From the NCBI RefSeq assembly GCF_003605405.2, contig NZ_QYTW02000025.1, positions 1 to 64,000 on the forward strand: 64,000 nucleotides of DNA. Direction: 5' to 3'. The position numbers were made by a program, and so were the translations under genes. Of the stretch, positions 18,893 through 27,764 are shown in pieces (positions within the stretch are counted from its first letter, which is position 1; the number at the start of each line of letters is the position of its first letter). Below the pieces are notes generated by a model. The model was not told the origin of the DNA and did not search any database. It worked only from the letters and a program-made list of their open reading frames with translations. The stretch comes from Siminovitchia terrae (GTDB lineage Bacteria > Bacillota > Bacilli > Bacillales > Bacillaceae_C).

Positions 18893-19694
18893 ATTGTCTG
18901 GTTTCAAAAGAGAAGCTTAAATGATCTTGGATTGGTATCCAAGCACCTATCTCCTGTGATGTAACATTTTTAACAATAATCCTGTGCTTTGAACCTTTTA
19001 AGACTAAGTAGACCTCTCCAAACGTAAGGCTGCCTTTTTCGTGCACTGCTGGTGCGTAAGCATACAAATATCCAGTTTGTGCCAGGGGTATATTGTAAAC
19101 CTGATGATGCTTCGTTCCTACACCAACTGCCGTTTCAAAGGAAAGTGGCAACTGCACCTTATCAAACGCTTTTTGCTGCATCATTTTTTGTACATCTTCC
19201 ATTTGGCCAACCTTGGCTGTGAGACCACCTTTGATGATTTTTTGGGCCTCTTGAACATAATGTATTTGATAATTTCCAGTTCCGCCACGGTTATCATAGA
19301 AATTTGTATTCACCTTTTGATATTGCCAATTTGGAGTTGTTTCTTGAGACTTATAGTTCAAAGGCCATTCACCTAAATAAATGGTTGCTCTAGTACCGAG
19401 TGAAAGTGGCGATTTGTTTGCTGCCGATTCATTCAGCATCCGGATTAATTTCGGATTTTCTATTTTTATCTTGGATGATTCCAACAGGTCCTTGGCAAAA
19501 CGGCTTGGCTGCAGGTGTGGCAGATCAGGCGCAGGGTTTGAAAAAGTGTTTTCTTTGCTTATGTTTATAACCGAGGAAGGAACCTCTATTCCTTTTTCTT
19601 TACTGTCCTCTTTTTTAGATGCCATTCCTGCTGTTGGTACCGATAATAAACTCAATAGGATGAACACTTTAAGGACGACTTGATGCCGTTTCAT
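18891..19694 (-). CDS. yfkD: YfkD-like secreted protein
   Basis: A 267-residue protein with a signal peptide (about residues 1-25) and a mature region containing P-S-S-V-I-N-I-S-K-E-N and L-G-E-W-P-L-N-Y-K-S, matching the YfkD family of Bacillus. The start at 19694 (M-K-R-H-Q) follows AAGGAG at 10 nt. As in B. subtilis it lies next to the chaA (yfkE) antiporter gene, in the same direction and 82 bp downstream of it. The function is unknown. Confidence 0.82.
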   Translation of the reverse strand: MKRHQVVLKVFILLSLLSVPTAGMASKKEDSKEKGIEVPSSVINISKENTFSNPAPDLPHLQPSRFAKDLLESSKIKIENPKLIRMLNESAANKSPLSLGTRATIYLGEWPLNYKSQETTPNWQYQKVNTNFYDNRGGTGNYQIHYVQEAQKIIKGGLTAKVGQMEDVQKMMQQKAFDKVQLPLSFETAVGVGTKHHQVYNIPLAQTGYLYAYAPAVHEKGSLTFGEVYLVLKGSKHRIIVKNVTSQEIGAWIPIQDHLSFSFETRQ

Positions 19695-19775
19695 GTTGCA
19701 TTTGCTCCTTTCGTGCAAGCGGCATTAAAAATAATTTTACAGTTATTTTTTCAAAAAGTTGAAGGATTATCCCTG

Positions 19776-20849
19776 TTAAAGCAAATAAAATCCGATCCCC
19801 ATGATAAAGTAAGCCGCTAGCATCGTAAGTCCCTCAAACCAGTTGGACTCACCGTCATTGATGATAACAATGGAAAGCAAAACTGCCGTTGCCATCGAAA
19901 CAAGCTCAGGCACCGTAAATACAAGAGGCATTTTTTTTGGAAAAAGCAAGGAGGCAAGCACAAGGATCGGGGCTACGAACATAGCAATCTGAAGTGTGGA
20001 ACCAATTGCAATTTCCACTGCAATTTCCAGCTTATTTTTATATGCCATGATGATGGCGGAAGCATGCTCGGCCGCATTTCCGACAATGGCGACGATAATG
20101 ACCCCGATAAATAGCTCAGACCAGCCAAATTGTTCCCCGACTGCCGTAAAGGTATGTACTAGCTTTTCCGATACATAGGCGACTGCCAGCGTAGCGAGGG
20201 CAAGAATAATAATCGCTTTCCATTTGGACCATTCAGGAATTTCCTCCTCTTCTACGCTAGCATCTTCACCCCCTTGATGCGAAGTTGCAGGATATACCCC
20301 CCGATGTGTAACCAACTTAAAAAATAGTGCAGCCATATAGAGGATGATCATGATAATGGAAATGCCGATGCTTAACGCCATCGTTTTTTGATCGTTCATA
20401 TTGATTGTGAACAATTCAGGAATCATAAAGGCGACAATCACCGCAAACATCAATAATCCTACATTATGCCGCGCATCATAGATACTGAATACCTGCCGCT
20501 TGTATTTTAAGCCGCCAATAAAAAAGGACAGCCCCCCTACCAGCAACAGATTCCCTATCACGGATCCAGTCAAAGAGGCGAGGACTACGCCTATCAGCCC
20601 CGCCTTTAAGGCAAATATGGAAATGATTAGCTCAACCGCATTGCCGAAAGTGGCATTCAGTAATCCGCCAATTCTTGGACCAGCAACGATAGACAAGCTC
20701 TCAGTTGCTCTCCCCATTACACCTGCAAGTGCTATGATTGTTAGACAATAGATACCAAACATGGCTGCACTTGGCCAATGCAACATGGATCCGATAACCG
20801 ACAATGGCAATCCCACTGCAATCAAAATTAAAAATATCTTATTAACCAT
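19776..20849 (-). CDS. chaA: Ca2+/H+ antiporter ChaA (YfkE)
   Basis: A 357-residue, 11-helix CAX-family cation/proton exchanger. The two inverted alpha repeats are clear: G-N-A-V-E-L-I-I-S near residue 70 and G-N-A-A-E-H-A-S-A near residue 260, each carrying the conserved ion-binding Glu. An acidic loop (E-D-A-S-V-E-E-E-E near residue 198) separates the halves, as in B. subtilis YfkE. TAGGAGGGG precedes the ATG. It exports calcium using the proton gradient. Confidence 0.93.
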   Translation of the reverse strand: MVNKIFLILIAVGLPLSVIGSMLHWPSAAMFGIYCLTIIALAGVMGRATESLSIVAGPRIGGLLNATFGNAVELIISIFALKAGLIGVVLASLTGSVIGNLLLVGGLSFFIGGLKYKRQVFSIYDARHNVGLLMFAVIVAFMIPELFTINMNDQKTMALSIGISIIMIILYMAALFFKLVTHRGVYPATSHQGGEDASVEEEEIPEWSKWKAIIILALATLAVAYVSEKLVHTFTAVGEQFGWSELFIGVIIVAIVGNAAEHASAIIMAYKNKLEIAVEIAIGSTLQIAMFVAPILVLASLLFPKKMPLVFTVPELVSMATAVLLSIVIINDGESNWFEGLTMLAAYFIMGIGFYLL

Positions 20850-20877
20850 CCTCTTTAGCCCCTCCTAACTAAGTTGC

Positions 20878-21264
20878 TTACACCTCGACGATCTCGAAGG
20901 TTTCTTCCACCTCTATCGAGCCCTCAACAGATTGAACCATGGCGCAATTCTTCCGTGTAAGCGCCATAACTCTCTCAAGCTTTTCTTTCTTAAGCCCTTT
21001 TCCCGTTATTTTGAAATGCAAAGTGACCTTTTCAACTCTATTGGCCTTTTCTCTGTTCCTCTCCGTCTCTGCAGTAATTTGAATGTCTTGCACATCTAAC
21101 CGCATTTTCTCCAAAATATTGCGCAGTATACCTCCGCTGCAAATTGCTAAAGAAGAAACCAATAATTGATAAGGTCTGAACCCATAGTTTTCATCTCCTG
21201 ATATATCAAGCCTTCCATATGGGAGCTCTGCAACAAAGCCACCATCTTTCATTTTGAATTCCAT
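20878..21264 (-). CDS. OsmC-family protein
   Basis: A 128-residue OsmC/Ohr-fold protein. Members reduce organic hydroperoxides with two cysteines; here A-I-C-S-G-G holds one Cys and K-N-C-A-M-V-Q the second, the typical spacing. The start at 21264 follows AGGAGG at 8 nt, so the open frame up to 21348 is not coding. A copy of the 195-bp repeat begins 85 bp upstream of this start, inside the promoter region. It is 28 bp upstream of chaA in the same direction and may be co-transcribed. Confidence 0.85.
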   Translation of the reverse strand: MEFKMKDGGFVAELPYGRLDISGDENYGFRPYQLLVSSLAICSGGILRNILEKMRLDVQDIQITAETERNREKANRVEKVTLHFKITGKGLKKEKLERVMALTRKNCAMVQSVEGSIEVEETFEIVEV

Positions 21265-21349
21265 ATTCAATTCCTCCTTTACGGCCTGGTCGGCCAATTG
21301 TTTCGCTACGATTTTTACCAATCTTTTCTTACAATGGTTTATCCCCAAA

Positions 21350-21544
21350 TCAAATGCGCCTTGGCGTATTTGCGCCCAGATTTTATCGAGCTTAAGCTCG
21401 ATAAATTTCCTCTGAAAATCTGTGGCATCCGCCGGAGGCTTTAACTTTTTTCAGCCGGGGTTTGAACCCCCACTGAATGGAATACCAATATGCTTTCTTC
21501 TCACCACATACAGAAGTGGGAGACTTCTGCTGAATAAAGTTAAA
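21350..21544 (-). repeat. 195-bp structured dispersed element, copy A
   Basis: A full-length copy between the OsmC gene and yfkH. The minus strand is taken as the RNA-like strand: it starts TTTAACTTTATTCAGCAG, contains a CAGAAGT/ACTTCTG hairpin, a GGGGTTCAAACCCC hairpin, GCGGATGCC, and an ATCGAGC/GCTCGAT stem, and ends GCGCATTTGA. The stem loop differs from other copies (CTTAAG core) while the stem is kept. Confidence 0.9.
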
Positions 21545-21545
21545 C

Positions 21546-22406
21546 TTATCCATCATATTTTCCCTGCTTATTCGTAAAGTAAGAATTTATCTCACCTCCG
21601 ACCATAATAATAATGGCCGAGAAATAAAACCACAGCATCATGATGATAATCGTTCCAATACTGCCGTACATTGCGGTATAATTGCCAAAGTTTGATACGT
21701 AAAAGGAGAATCCGAGTGAAACGATAATCCATCCAACACTGGCAAAAATAGCGCCCGGCACTGCGGTTGCATACCGTACCTTTATGCTGGGTGCTAAATA
21801 ATAAACAGTGAGAAAAACCAAGAATAAAATAAACGGTGTCAGCACCCATCTAACAACGTTCCAATTTTTCAAAAATTGATCCGAAAGACCCAGATAAGAG
21901 AAAATAAACATTCCAAGCTGCTTTCCAAATACTGGCAATAGCAAGGCAAGGATAAAAACGAACATCATCGCTACTGTCAATACAATGGATAAGCCTCTGC
22001 TTACTATGAAAGATCGCTTTTCCTCCACATTATAGGCTCTGTTCAAGGATTTCATCAGAGCATTCATTCCTTTTGAAGCTGACCAAAGAGTAGCTATGAA
22101 GCCAACAGATAACAGACCGCTACTGCGATTATCCATGACCTCAGAAACGGTCTTTTCGATCATCGTATAGGTTTCTTGCGGCGCAAAATCTCTAATCAGG
22201 TGAAATATATCCTGCTGGGTTAGTGGAGTATAGGGCAGAAGTGTGAACAAGAAAATCAGCATCGGAAAAAGCGACAAAAGAAAAAAATAAGATAATTGTG
22301 CGGCAAAGCCCGTCACATCATTATCACTGATTCTTCTAGCCATCTCTTTTCCAAAATCTATTATATTATTTCTTTTTTTTCGATCATCTGGCTTCCTCAT
22401 TCCCAA
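21546..22406 (-). CDS. yfkH: YihY/BrkB-family membrane protein YfkH
   Basis: A protein of about 286 residues with six hydrophobic helices, characteristic of the YihY/virulence factor BrkB family (often mislabelled ribonuclease BN). Family features are D-V-T-G-F-A-A-Q-L-S-Y-F near the N-terminus and the final G-G-E-I-N-S-Y. A TTG at 22406 lies 6 nt after GAGGGGTG; ATG 22400 is an alternative, while the upstream ATG at 22430 precedes the ribosome site. The gene is bracketed by copies A and B of the 195-bp element. The transported substrate is unknown. Confidence 0.85.
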   Translation of the reverse strand: MGMRKPDDRKKRNNIIDFGKEMARRISDNDVTGFAAQLSYFFLLSLFPMLIFLFTLLPYTPLTQQDIFHLIRDFAPQETYTMIEKTVSEVMDNRSSGLLSVGFIATLWSASKGMNALMKSLNRAYNVEEKRSFIVSRGLSIVLTVAMMFVFILALLLPVFGKQLGMFIFSYLGLSDQFLKNWNVVRWVLTPFILFLVFLTVYYLAPSIKVRYATAVPGAIFASVGWIIVSLGFSFYVSNFGNYTAMYGSIGTIIIMMLWFYFSAIIIMVGGEINSYFTNKQGKYDG

Positions 22407-22447
22407 TAGAAACACCCCTCGTCTCTTCATACTTTATCTGTTATTAT

Positions 22448-22642
22448 TCAGATGCGCCTTGGCGTATTTGCGCCCAAATTTTATCGAGCTCCGCTCGATA
22501 AATTTCCTCTAAAAATCTGTGGCATCCGCCGGAGGCTTTAACTTTATTCAGCCGGGGTTTGAACCCCCACTGAATGGAATACCAATAGACATTCATCTCA
22601 CCACTTACAGAAGGTGGGAGACTTCTGCAGAATGAAGTTAAA
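22448..22642 (-). repeat. 195-bp structured dispersed element, copy B
   Basis: A full-length copy upstream of yfkH, same orientation as the others, starting TTTAACTTCATTCTGCAG on the minus strand. Two small differences in the hairpin near the 5' end (an extra G in the loop, a C-to-G change) set it apart from copies A and H. Confidence 0.9.
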
Positions 22643-22772
22643 TAATTACCTTCCCTTATCTTAGCAAAACATCATTCAAAATGAATAATTCAGCTTGACA
22701 ATCTTACTATTTTTTCAGAAGATTGATATATAGAAATTATCCTACTATAAAAAATAAATAGGAGGGGAGAAA

Positions 22773-24134
22773 ATGTCTGATAAGATTTTGAAATTTCTCG
22801 AAAATGTAAGCGGTTTAATATGGGGGTTGCCACTCATCATCCTTCTCATTGGAACAGGGATTTATTTAACAATAAGAGTTGGCTTCCTCCAAATGAGGCT
22901 GTTGCCCTATTCTCTGAAATTGGCATTCAGCTTTAAACAGGACAAAAATTCCGAAGGGGACATCTCGCACTTCCAGGCTCTTATGACTGCGCTCGCAGCA
23001 ACTGTCGGTACTGGTAATATTGTCGGCGTTGCTACGGCTGTTGTTTTAGGGGGACCTGGAGCCGTGTTCTGGATGTGGATATCCGCATTCTTTGGAATGG
23101 CTACAAAATATGCCGAAGCTGTACTTGCGGTCAAGTATAGGATTGTGGATGAAAACGGGCAAATGTCCGGAGGCCCCATGTATTATCTGGAACGCGGACT
23201 CAAGCAGAAGTGGCTTGGCATCTTGTTTGCGATTTTTGGAGCCTTAGCAGCATTCGGTATCGGGAATCTCGTCCAATCGAATGCAGTTTCCACTGTTGTA
23301 AAAACCACCTTCAATATTAACGAATGGGTTACTGGTCTAGCCTTGGTCATCTTTGCCGGTCTTTCAATCATCGGTGGAATTAAGAGTATCGGAAGAGTTA
23401 CTGCATTTTTTGTTCCTTTTATGGCTGTATTTTATATCATCGGTGGACTAATTGTTTTAATCATGAATATTAATCTGATTCCAGGAGCAGTAGCACTCAT
23501 TTTTACAGATGCTTTTACAGGTAAGGCCGTTGCTGGTGGCGCCATCGGTGCTGTCATTCGTTACGGAGTTGCAAGGGGAATCTTCTCGAACGAAGCAGGT
23601 CTGGGGTCTGCTCCAATCGCCGCAGCAGCTGCAAAAACAGATTTGCCTGGCAGACAGGCTCTCGTTTCTATGACGCAAGTATTCATTGATACTTTGGTTA
23701 TCTGTTCCATTACTGGTATCACAATCGTCATGGGAGGGCTTTATAATGAAGGGATAGCTGCTGGTGATTTAACCTCTGCATCTTTCGCCCAATTTTTGGG
23801 GAATACAGGCTCAATCATTGTTGCTCTTGGTCTATTATTCTTTGCTTCTTCTACGATTTTGGGATGGTCCTATTATGGAGAAAAATGTTTCGCCTATCTA
23901 TTCAGCGTAAAAAGCGTCATATTTTACCGCATTGTTTTCGTTGCTATGGTATTTGTCGGTGCGGTTACAAGTTTGGACATTGTTTGGGCCTTTGCGGATA
24001 TCGCAAATGGTCTCATGGCCATTCCGAACTTGATCGGATTATTGGGGCTATCCGGTGTGGTTGTTTATGAAACGAAAAGAACGCTGGATAAAATTAAAGA
24101 GGAAAAAGTTGAAGCAAGAAAAGAAACGGCATAA
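22773..24134 (+). CDS. Sodium:alanine/glycine symporter (AGCS family)
   Basis: A 453-residue membrane protein with about 11 helices of the AGCS (AlsT/GlnT/DagA) family, which imports alanine, glycine or glutamine with sodium. The family motif around residues 75-100 (A-T-V-G-T-G-N-I-V-G-V-A) and G-G-P-G-A-V-F-W-M-W are present, as are N-E-A-G-L-G-S-A-P and G-W-S-Y-Y-G-E-K-C. AGGAGGGG precedes the ATG. It forms its own transcript with a terminator. The exact substrate cannot be told. Confidence 0.92.
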   Translation: MSDKILKFLENVSGLIWGLPLIILLIGTGIYLTIRVGFLQMRLLPYSLKLAFSFKQDKNSEGDISHFQALMTALAATVGTGNIVGVATAVVLGGPGAVFWMWISAFFGMATKYAEAVLAVKYRIVDENGQMSGGPMYYLERGLKQKWLGILFAIFGALAAFGIGNLVQSNAVSTVVKTTFNINEWVTGLALVIFAGLSIIGGIKSIGRVTAFFVPFMAVFYIIGGLIVLIMNINLIPGAVALIFTDAFTGKAVAGGAIGAVIRYGVARGIFSNEAGLGSAPIAAAAAKTDLPGRQALVSMTQVFIDTLVICSITGITIVMGGLYNEGIAAGDLTSASFAQFLGNTGSIIVALGLLFFASSTILGWSYYGEKCFAYLFSVKSVIFYRIVFVAMVFVGAVTSLDIVWAFADIANGLMAIPNLIGLLGLSGVVVYETKRTLDKIKEEKVEARKETA

Positions 24135-24143
24135 AGTTTCCCG

Positions 24144-24170
24144 CCTTCCCGATATCGGGAAGGCTTTTTC
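24144..24170 (+). terminator. Terminator of the AGCS symporter gene
   Basis: The perfect palindromic stem GCCTTCCCGA/TCGGGAAGGC is followed by TTTTT. Confidence 0.85.
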
Positions 24171-24238
24171 ATATTGACAACCAATCCCATGCATGAAATC
24201 ATTATATTCATAAATATAGCCCCGAGAGGATGAACCTG

Positions 24239-24463
24239 GTGGATTTATCAAAAAACACACCCGCAAATATTGAGTATTTAATTGGTCAAATAACAGAGAA
24301 ATTGCGTATGGTTAATACTGCTGCAATGAAACCGGAAAGCATCAACAATGAAAGGTATGAGGAATTAGTTGAAATCTACGAAATGGTGATGAAAAAAAAA
24401 CATTTCAGCCCGGGTGAGATGCAAGCCTTAGTGGAAGAAATAGGCAGGCTGAGAAAGGTTTGA
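24239..24463 (+). CDS. yfkK: YfkK family protein (DUF1128)
   Basis: A 74-residue helical protein with N-I-E-Y-L-I near the start and F-S-P-G-E-M-Q-A-L-V-E-E-I-G near the end, the DUF1128/YfkK pattern. GTG at 24239 is about 9 nt after AGAGG; the ATG at 24230 overlaps the ribosome site, so the GTG is preferred. The function is unknown. It is followed by its own terminator. Confidence 0.82.
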   Translation: MDLSKNTPANIEYLIGQITEKLRMVNTAAMKPESINNERYEELVEIYEMVMKKKHFSPGEMQALVEEIGRLRKV

Positions 24464-24481
24464 GTGAGTAGGGTCACAGTG

Positions 24482-24508
24482 GAGAGCCTAAAAGGGGCTC
24501 TCTTTTTC
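24482..24508 (+). terminator. Terminator of yfkK
   Basis: The stem GAGAGCC/GGCTCTC is followed by TTTTTCT. Confidence 0.8.
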
Positions 24509-24599
24509 TACCTGTGCTTTACATGTGTTGTCTGAAAGGATAACATTTTGATTAATAGATTGTTGCCTATGAAAATATTCTTAAAGAAGGGTGATATTG

Positions 24600-25772
24600 T
24601 TGAAATCGTTCGAACAGTCCCGGCTGCTGAAAAGTCTGCCAAAACAATTTTTCGCTTCACTTGTTCAAAAAGTGAACAGCGTGAGGGCCGAGGGCCATGA
24701 TGTAATTAACCTAGGTCAGGGAAACCCCGACCACCCCACACCACAACATATTGTGGAAAGCCTCAAGCTTGCCGCCGATCACCCTGAAAATCATAAATAT
24801 CCTCCGTTTCAAGGAAAAATAGAGTTAAAACGAGCGGCTGCTAACTTTTACCTAAGAGAATACGGAGTCCATCTCGATCCTGAGAATGAGATTGCCATTC
24901 TATTTGGTGGAAAAGCGGGCCTTGTAGAGCTACCGCAATGCCTTTTGAATCCCGGCGATACAATGCTGGTTCCCGATCCAGGGTATCCGGATTATTGGTC
25001 AGGTGCAGCTTTGGCAAAAGTGCATATGGAAATGATGCCGCTGACAGAAGAAAATGATTTCCTTCCTTCTTTTGACAACATTCCAAAAGAAACGGCAAAT
25101 AAAGCCAAAATGATGATCCTGAATTATCCAAACAATCCAACAGGGGCTGTCGCTACCGAAGAATTTTTCCAACAAACAGTCAAGTATGCTTCAGCCCATG
25201 ATATTTGTGTCGTTCATGACTTTGCTTATGGTGGAATCGGATTTGATGGAAAAAAGCCTGTTAGCTTCCTGCAAGTAAAAGGTGCTAAAGAAACAGGGGT
25301 TGAAATTTACACATTCTCCAAAACATATAATATGGCCGGATGGCGGGTTGCGTTTGCCGCAGGAAATGCGTCAGTGATTGAAGCGATCAATTTGATGCAG
25401 GACCATATGTATGTCAGTCTGTTCGGTGCCGTCCAAGACGCTGCTGCTGAAGCTCTGTTGGGTTCTCAAAAGGCTGCTGAAACAATCAATGCCATGTATG
25501 AAAAAAGAAGAGATGTATTTATTTCAAGCCTCCGAGAAATTGGCTGGGATGTAAGGTCACCACAGGGTTCTTTTTTTGCCTGGCTGAAGGTTCCCAAAGG
25601 ATATACTTCTGAAGAATTCACTGACTTACTGTTGGAAAAAGCTTATGTTGCCGTTGCTCCCGGAATCGGATTTGGCGAGTATGGAGAGGGCTATGTAAGA
25701 GTCGGATTACTGACATCGGAAGAGCGCCTTAGAGAAGCCGCTTTGAGAATAAAGGAATTAGATATCTTTTAA
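24600..25772 (+). CDS. mtnE: PLP-dependent aminotransferase, MtnE type
   Basis: A 390-residue fold-type I aminotransferase. Motifs are G-Q-G-N-P-D near residue 42, N-Y-P-N-N-P-T-G (about 175), D-F-A-Y and the PLP lysine in S-K-T-Y-N-M-A-G-W-R. Its sequence resembles B. subtilis MtnE (YkrV), which transaminates 2-oxo-4-methylthiobutyrate to methionine in methionine salvage. A TTG at 24600 lies 5 nt after AAGGGTGA. No other salvage genes and no S-box riboswitch are nearby. In B. subtilis mtnE and motBA are also close together. The specific substrate is inferred. Confidence 0.8.
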   Translation: MKSFEQSRLLKSLPKQFFASLVQKVNSVRAEGHDVINLGQGNPDHPTPQHIVESLKLAADHPENHKYPPFQGKIELKRAAANFYLREYGVHLDPENEIAILFGGKAGLVELPQCLLNPGDTMLVPDPGYPDYWSGAALAKVHMEMMPLTEENDFLPSFDNIPKETANKAKMMILNYPNNPTGAVATEEFFQQTVKYASAHDICVVHDFAYGGIGFDGKKPVSFLQVKGAKETGVEIYTFSKTYNMAGWRVAFAAGNASVIEAINLMQDHMYVSLFGAVQDAAAEALLGSQKAAETINAMYEKRRDVFISSLREIGWDVRSPQGSFFAWLKVPKGYTSEEFTDLLLEKAYVAVAPGIGFGEYGEGYVRVGLLTSEERLREAALRIKELDIF

Positions 25773-25777
25773 GTTTA

Positions 25778-25958
25778 TCAAATGCGCCTTGGCGTATTTA
25801 CGCCCAGATTTTATCGAGCTCCGCTCGATAAAATCTGTGGCAGCCGTCGGAGGCTTTAACTTTATTCAGCCGGGGTTTGAACCCCGCTGAATTGAATACC
25901 AACATGCATCCATCTTACCACTTACAGAAGTAGGAGACTTCTGCTGAATGAAGTTAAA
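25778..25958 (-). repeat. 195-bp structured dispersed element, copy C (internal deletion)
   Basis: Starts 6 bp after the mtnE stop codon. It lacks about 12 bp between the ATCGAGC stem and the AAATCTG arm, which shortens an internal loop but leaves both stems intact. The GGGG/CCCC hairpin has a compensating C-G closing pair in place of the mismatches of other copies. Confidence 0.9.
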
Positions 25959-25996
25959 CGATGGTCTTCCGTTCGCGGACGGCCATTGTTTATTTT
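25959..25996 (+). terminator. Terminator downstream of mtnE and repeat C
   Basis: The hairpin ATGGTC-TTCCG-TTCG-CGGAC-GGCCAT is followed by TGTTTATTTTT on the plus strand. Confidence 0.65.
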
Positions 25997-26040
25997 TAAG
26001 CTTTTTATTTCCCAAGAAATAGTTCTCAACTCCATCCATC

Positions 26041-26077
26041 AAAAAAAAGCACACAGCTTGTATATAGCTGCATGCTT
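26041..26077 (-). terminator. Terminator of motAB
   Basis: On the minus strand AGCA..CAGCT / AGCTG..TGCT forms an interrupted stem followed by eight T, directly after the motB stop codon. Confidence 0.8.
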
Positions 26078-26844
26078 CATTTCTCTTCATCGGGTATATA
26101 AGGCTCAATCAGCACTTCCACCCGCCTGTTAGCTTCTCGACCTTTAGCTGTTTTATTATCTGCGATAGGCTGAAATTCGCCAAAACCTTTTGCACTAAAT
26201 AAACGCGGATCCAATTTTTCGTCTTCAAGGAGCACTTTCATAAAATTGACTGCCCTCATGACACTCAATTCCCAGTTAGACTGGAATTCCGAATTTTTGA
26301 TTGGGACATTATCAGTATGCCCGCTGATAATCACACTTCTCGGTAGCTCCATTTCTAACAATGCTGCAAGTTCCTTCGCAGTTTTTTTGTCGTTTTTTCT
26401 TACCTCGGCGCTCCCGGATTGAAACAGCACGCTGTCGTTGATTGTGATCAGCAATCCTTCGGAGGTCAATGAGGTAGAAAACTTGTCTTCATACTTTTTT
26501 TCCTGGATGTAATTATCAACCTTTTTCTTAAGCGCTTCAAGAATTTTCAAATCTGCTAATTCATCTGTGAACTGCTCCTTCGGATCATTTTGAGAATCAT
26601 CCTCTGTTTCATCTATTTGCTCTTCAATTTCCAACGGTTTTTCGAACTCAACCGGTCCATCTCCCCCGACAAAAATCCCACTAAACACTTTGGAAATTTG
26701 TTGGAATTTCTGCGCATCCACAGAACTTGCCGCGAACAGTACGATGAAAAGTGCAAGAAGCAATGTCATCAAATCCGCATATGGAAGAAGCCAGGATTCT
26801 CCCAGCTCCTCCTCATGCCGTTTTTTCCGTTTACGCTTGGGCAT
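26077..26844 (-). CDS. motB: Flagellar motor stator protein MotB
   Basis: A 255-residue stator subunit. A basic N-terminus is followed by the single transmembrane helix with the proton-binding Asp in W-L-L-P-Y-A-D-L-M-T-L-L, then a linker and a C-terminal OmpA-like peptidoglycan-binding domain with I-S-G-H-T-D-N-V-P-I and R-R-V-E-V-L-I. The ATG at 26844 overlaps the end of motA by 14 bp, so translation is coupled. Y-A-D-L-M-T is of the proton-type MotB rather than sodium-type MotS, judged from memory of B. subtilis MotB. Confidence 0.92.
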   Translation of the reverse strand: MPKRKRKKRHEEELGESWLLPYADLMTLLLALFIVLFAASSVDAQKFQQISKVFSGIFVGGDGPVEFEKPLEIEEQIDETEDDSQNDPKEQFTDELADLKILEALKKKVDNYIQEKKYEDKFSTSLTSEGLLITINDSVLFQSGSAEVRKNDKKTAKELAALLEMELPRSVIISGHTDNVPIKNSEFQSNWELSVMRAVNFMKVLLEDEKLDPRLFSAKGFGEFQPIADNKTAKGREANRRVEVLIEPYIPDEEK

Positions 26845-27631
26845 TTGTCGCCACTTCTCTTTCATCTTGCAATTCTTTACGTTGTTCTTTCGGAAGATAA
26901 GAAGCTAACTTCTGCTCTATCATTCTCGGAGCCTCTCCTTCAAGGATAGATAAAATTCCTTCCACCATCAATTCTTTCAATCTTACTTCCTCATGAGATT
27001 TTCGTTTTAATTTATTAGCAAATGGATGCCATAACACATAGCCTGAAAAGATTCCAAAAAGCGTCGCAACAAAAGCAGCAGAAATAGCTAATCCAAGCTC
27101 ATCTGTATTATCCATGTTCCCCAAAGCAGCAATCAGTCCGATTACAGCTCCAAGAACTCCCAATGTAGGTGCGTATGTACCTGCTTGTGTAAAAATCTGC
27201 GCTCCAACAGCATGCCGTTCTTCCATTGCATCAATTTCGTCGTTAAGAACCTCGCGTATGTAGTCAGCACTTTGCCCGTCAACCGCCATCAAAAGGCCCT
27301 GCTTTAAAAACGGTTCGTCGATTTTTTCCATTTCCGCTTCAAGGGCAAGCAAACCTTCCCTTCTTGCCAACTGCGCCATTTCTGAAAAAAGGATAATTAA
27401 TTCCTTTGGTGTAGGCATCTTCTTCTCTTTGAAAATGATGCCAAAAAGTTTGGGAACCTTCTTAATTTCGGAGGATGGGAATGCGATAGTCACACTAGCT
27501 GCCGTTCCCACAAAAATCACCAACATCGCCGCTGGGTTCAGCAATGCTGTTATATCTACTCCTTTTAAAACCATACCTACCCCCACGGCAATGACACCGA
27601 GAACTACCCCAATCAATGATGTTTTATCCAT
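26831..27631 (-). CDS. motA: Flagellar motor stator protein MotA
   Basis: A 266-residue stator subunit with four transmembrane helices: two near the N-terminus and two in the region from T-Y-A-P-T-L-G-V-L-G-A-V-I-G-L to the F-A-N-K-L-K loop. The cytoplasmic loop between helices 2 and 3 carries the charged residues that contact the rotor (A-R-R-E-G-L-L-A-L-E). AGGGTGA is 5-6 nt before the ATG at 27631. It forms the stator complex with MotB, encoded next. Confidence 0.93.
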   Translation of the reverse strand: MDKTSLIGVVLGVIAVGVGMVLKGVDITALLNPAAMLVIFVGTAASVTIAFPSSEIKKVPKLFGIIFKEKKMPTPKELIILFSEMAQLARREGLLALEAEMEKIDEPFLKQGLLMAVDGQSADYIREVLNDEIDAMEERHAVGAQIFTQAGTYAPTLGVLGAVIGLIAALGNMDNTDELGLAISAAFVATLFGIFSGYVLWHPFANKLKRKSHEEVRLKELMVEGILSILEGEAPRMIEQKLASYLPKEQRKELQDEREVATNAQA

Positions 27632-27764
27632 TTGCTTCACCCTATACTAATAGTAGTCTTATCTCTAATATCGGCAGAAGCAATTAAGTTTTAAGTATCT
27701 TCATGTTGTTTTCTTTTTTTAAGAAGCGTGGAAAAATATACTGCCCTTTATCTCTCATAAATTG

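Noticed and set aside
24509-24599. SAM (S-box) riboswitch upstream of mtnE
   Set aside because: Under 100 bp with none of the conserved S-box helices or an attenuator.
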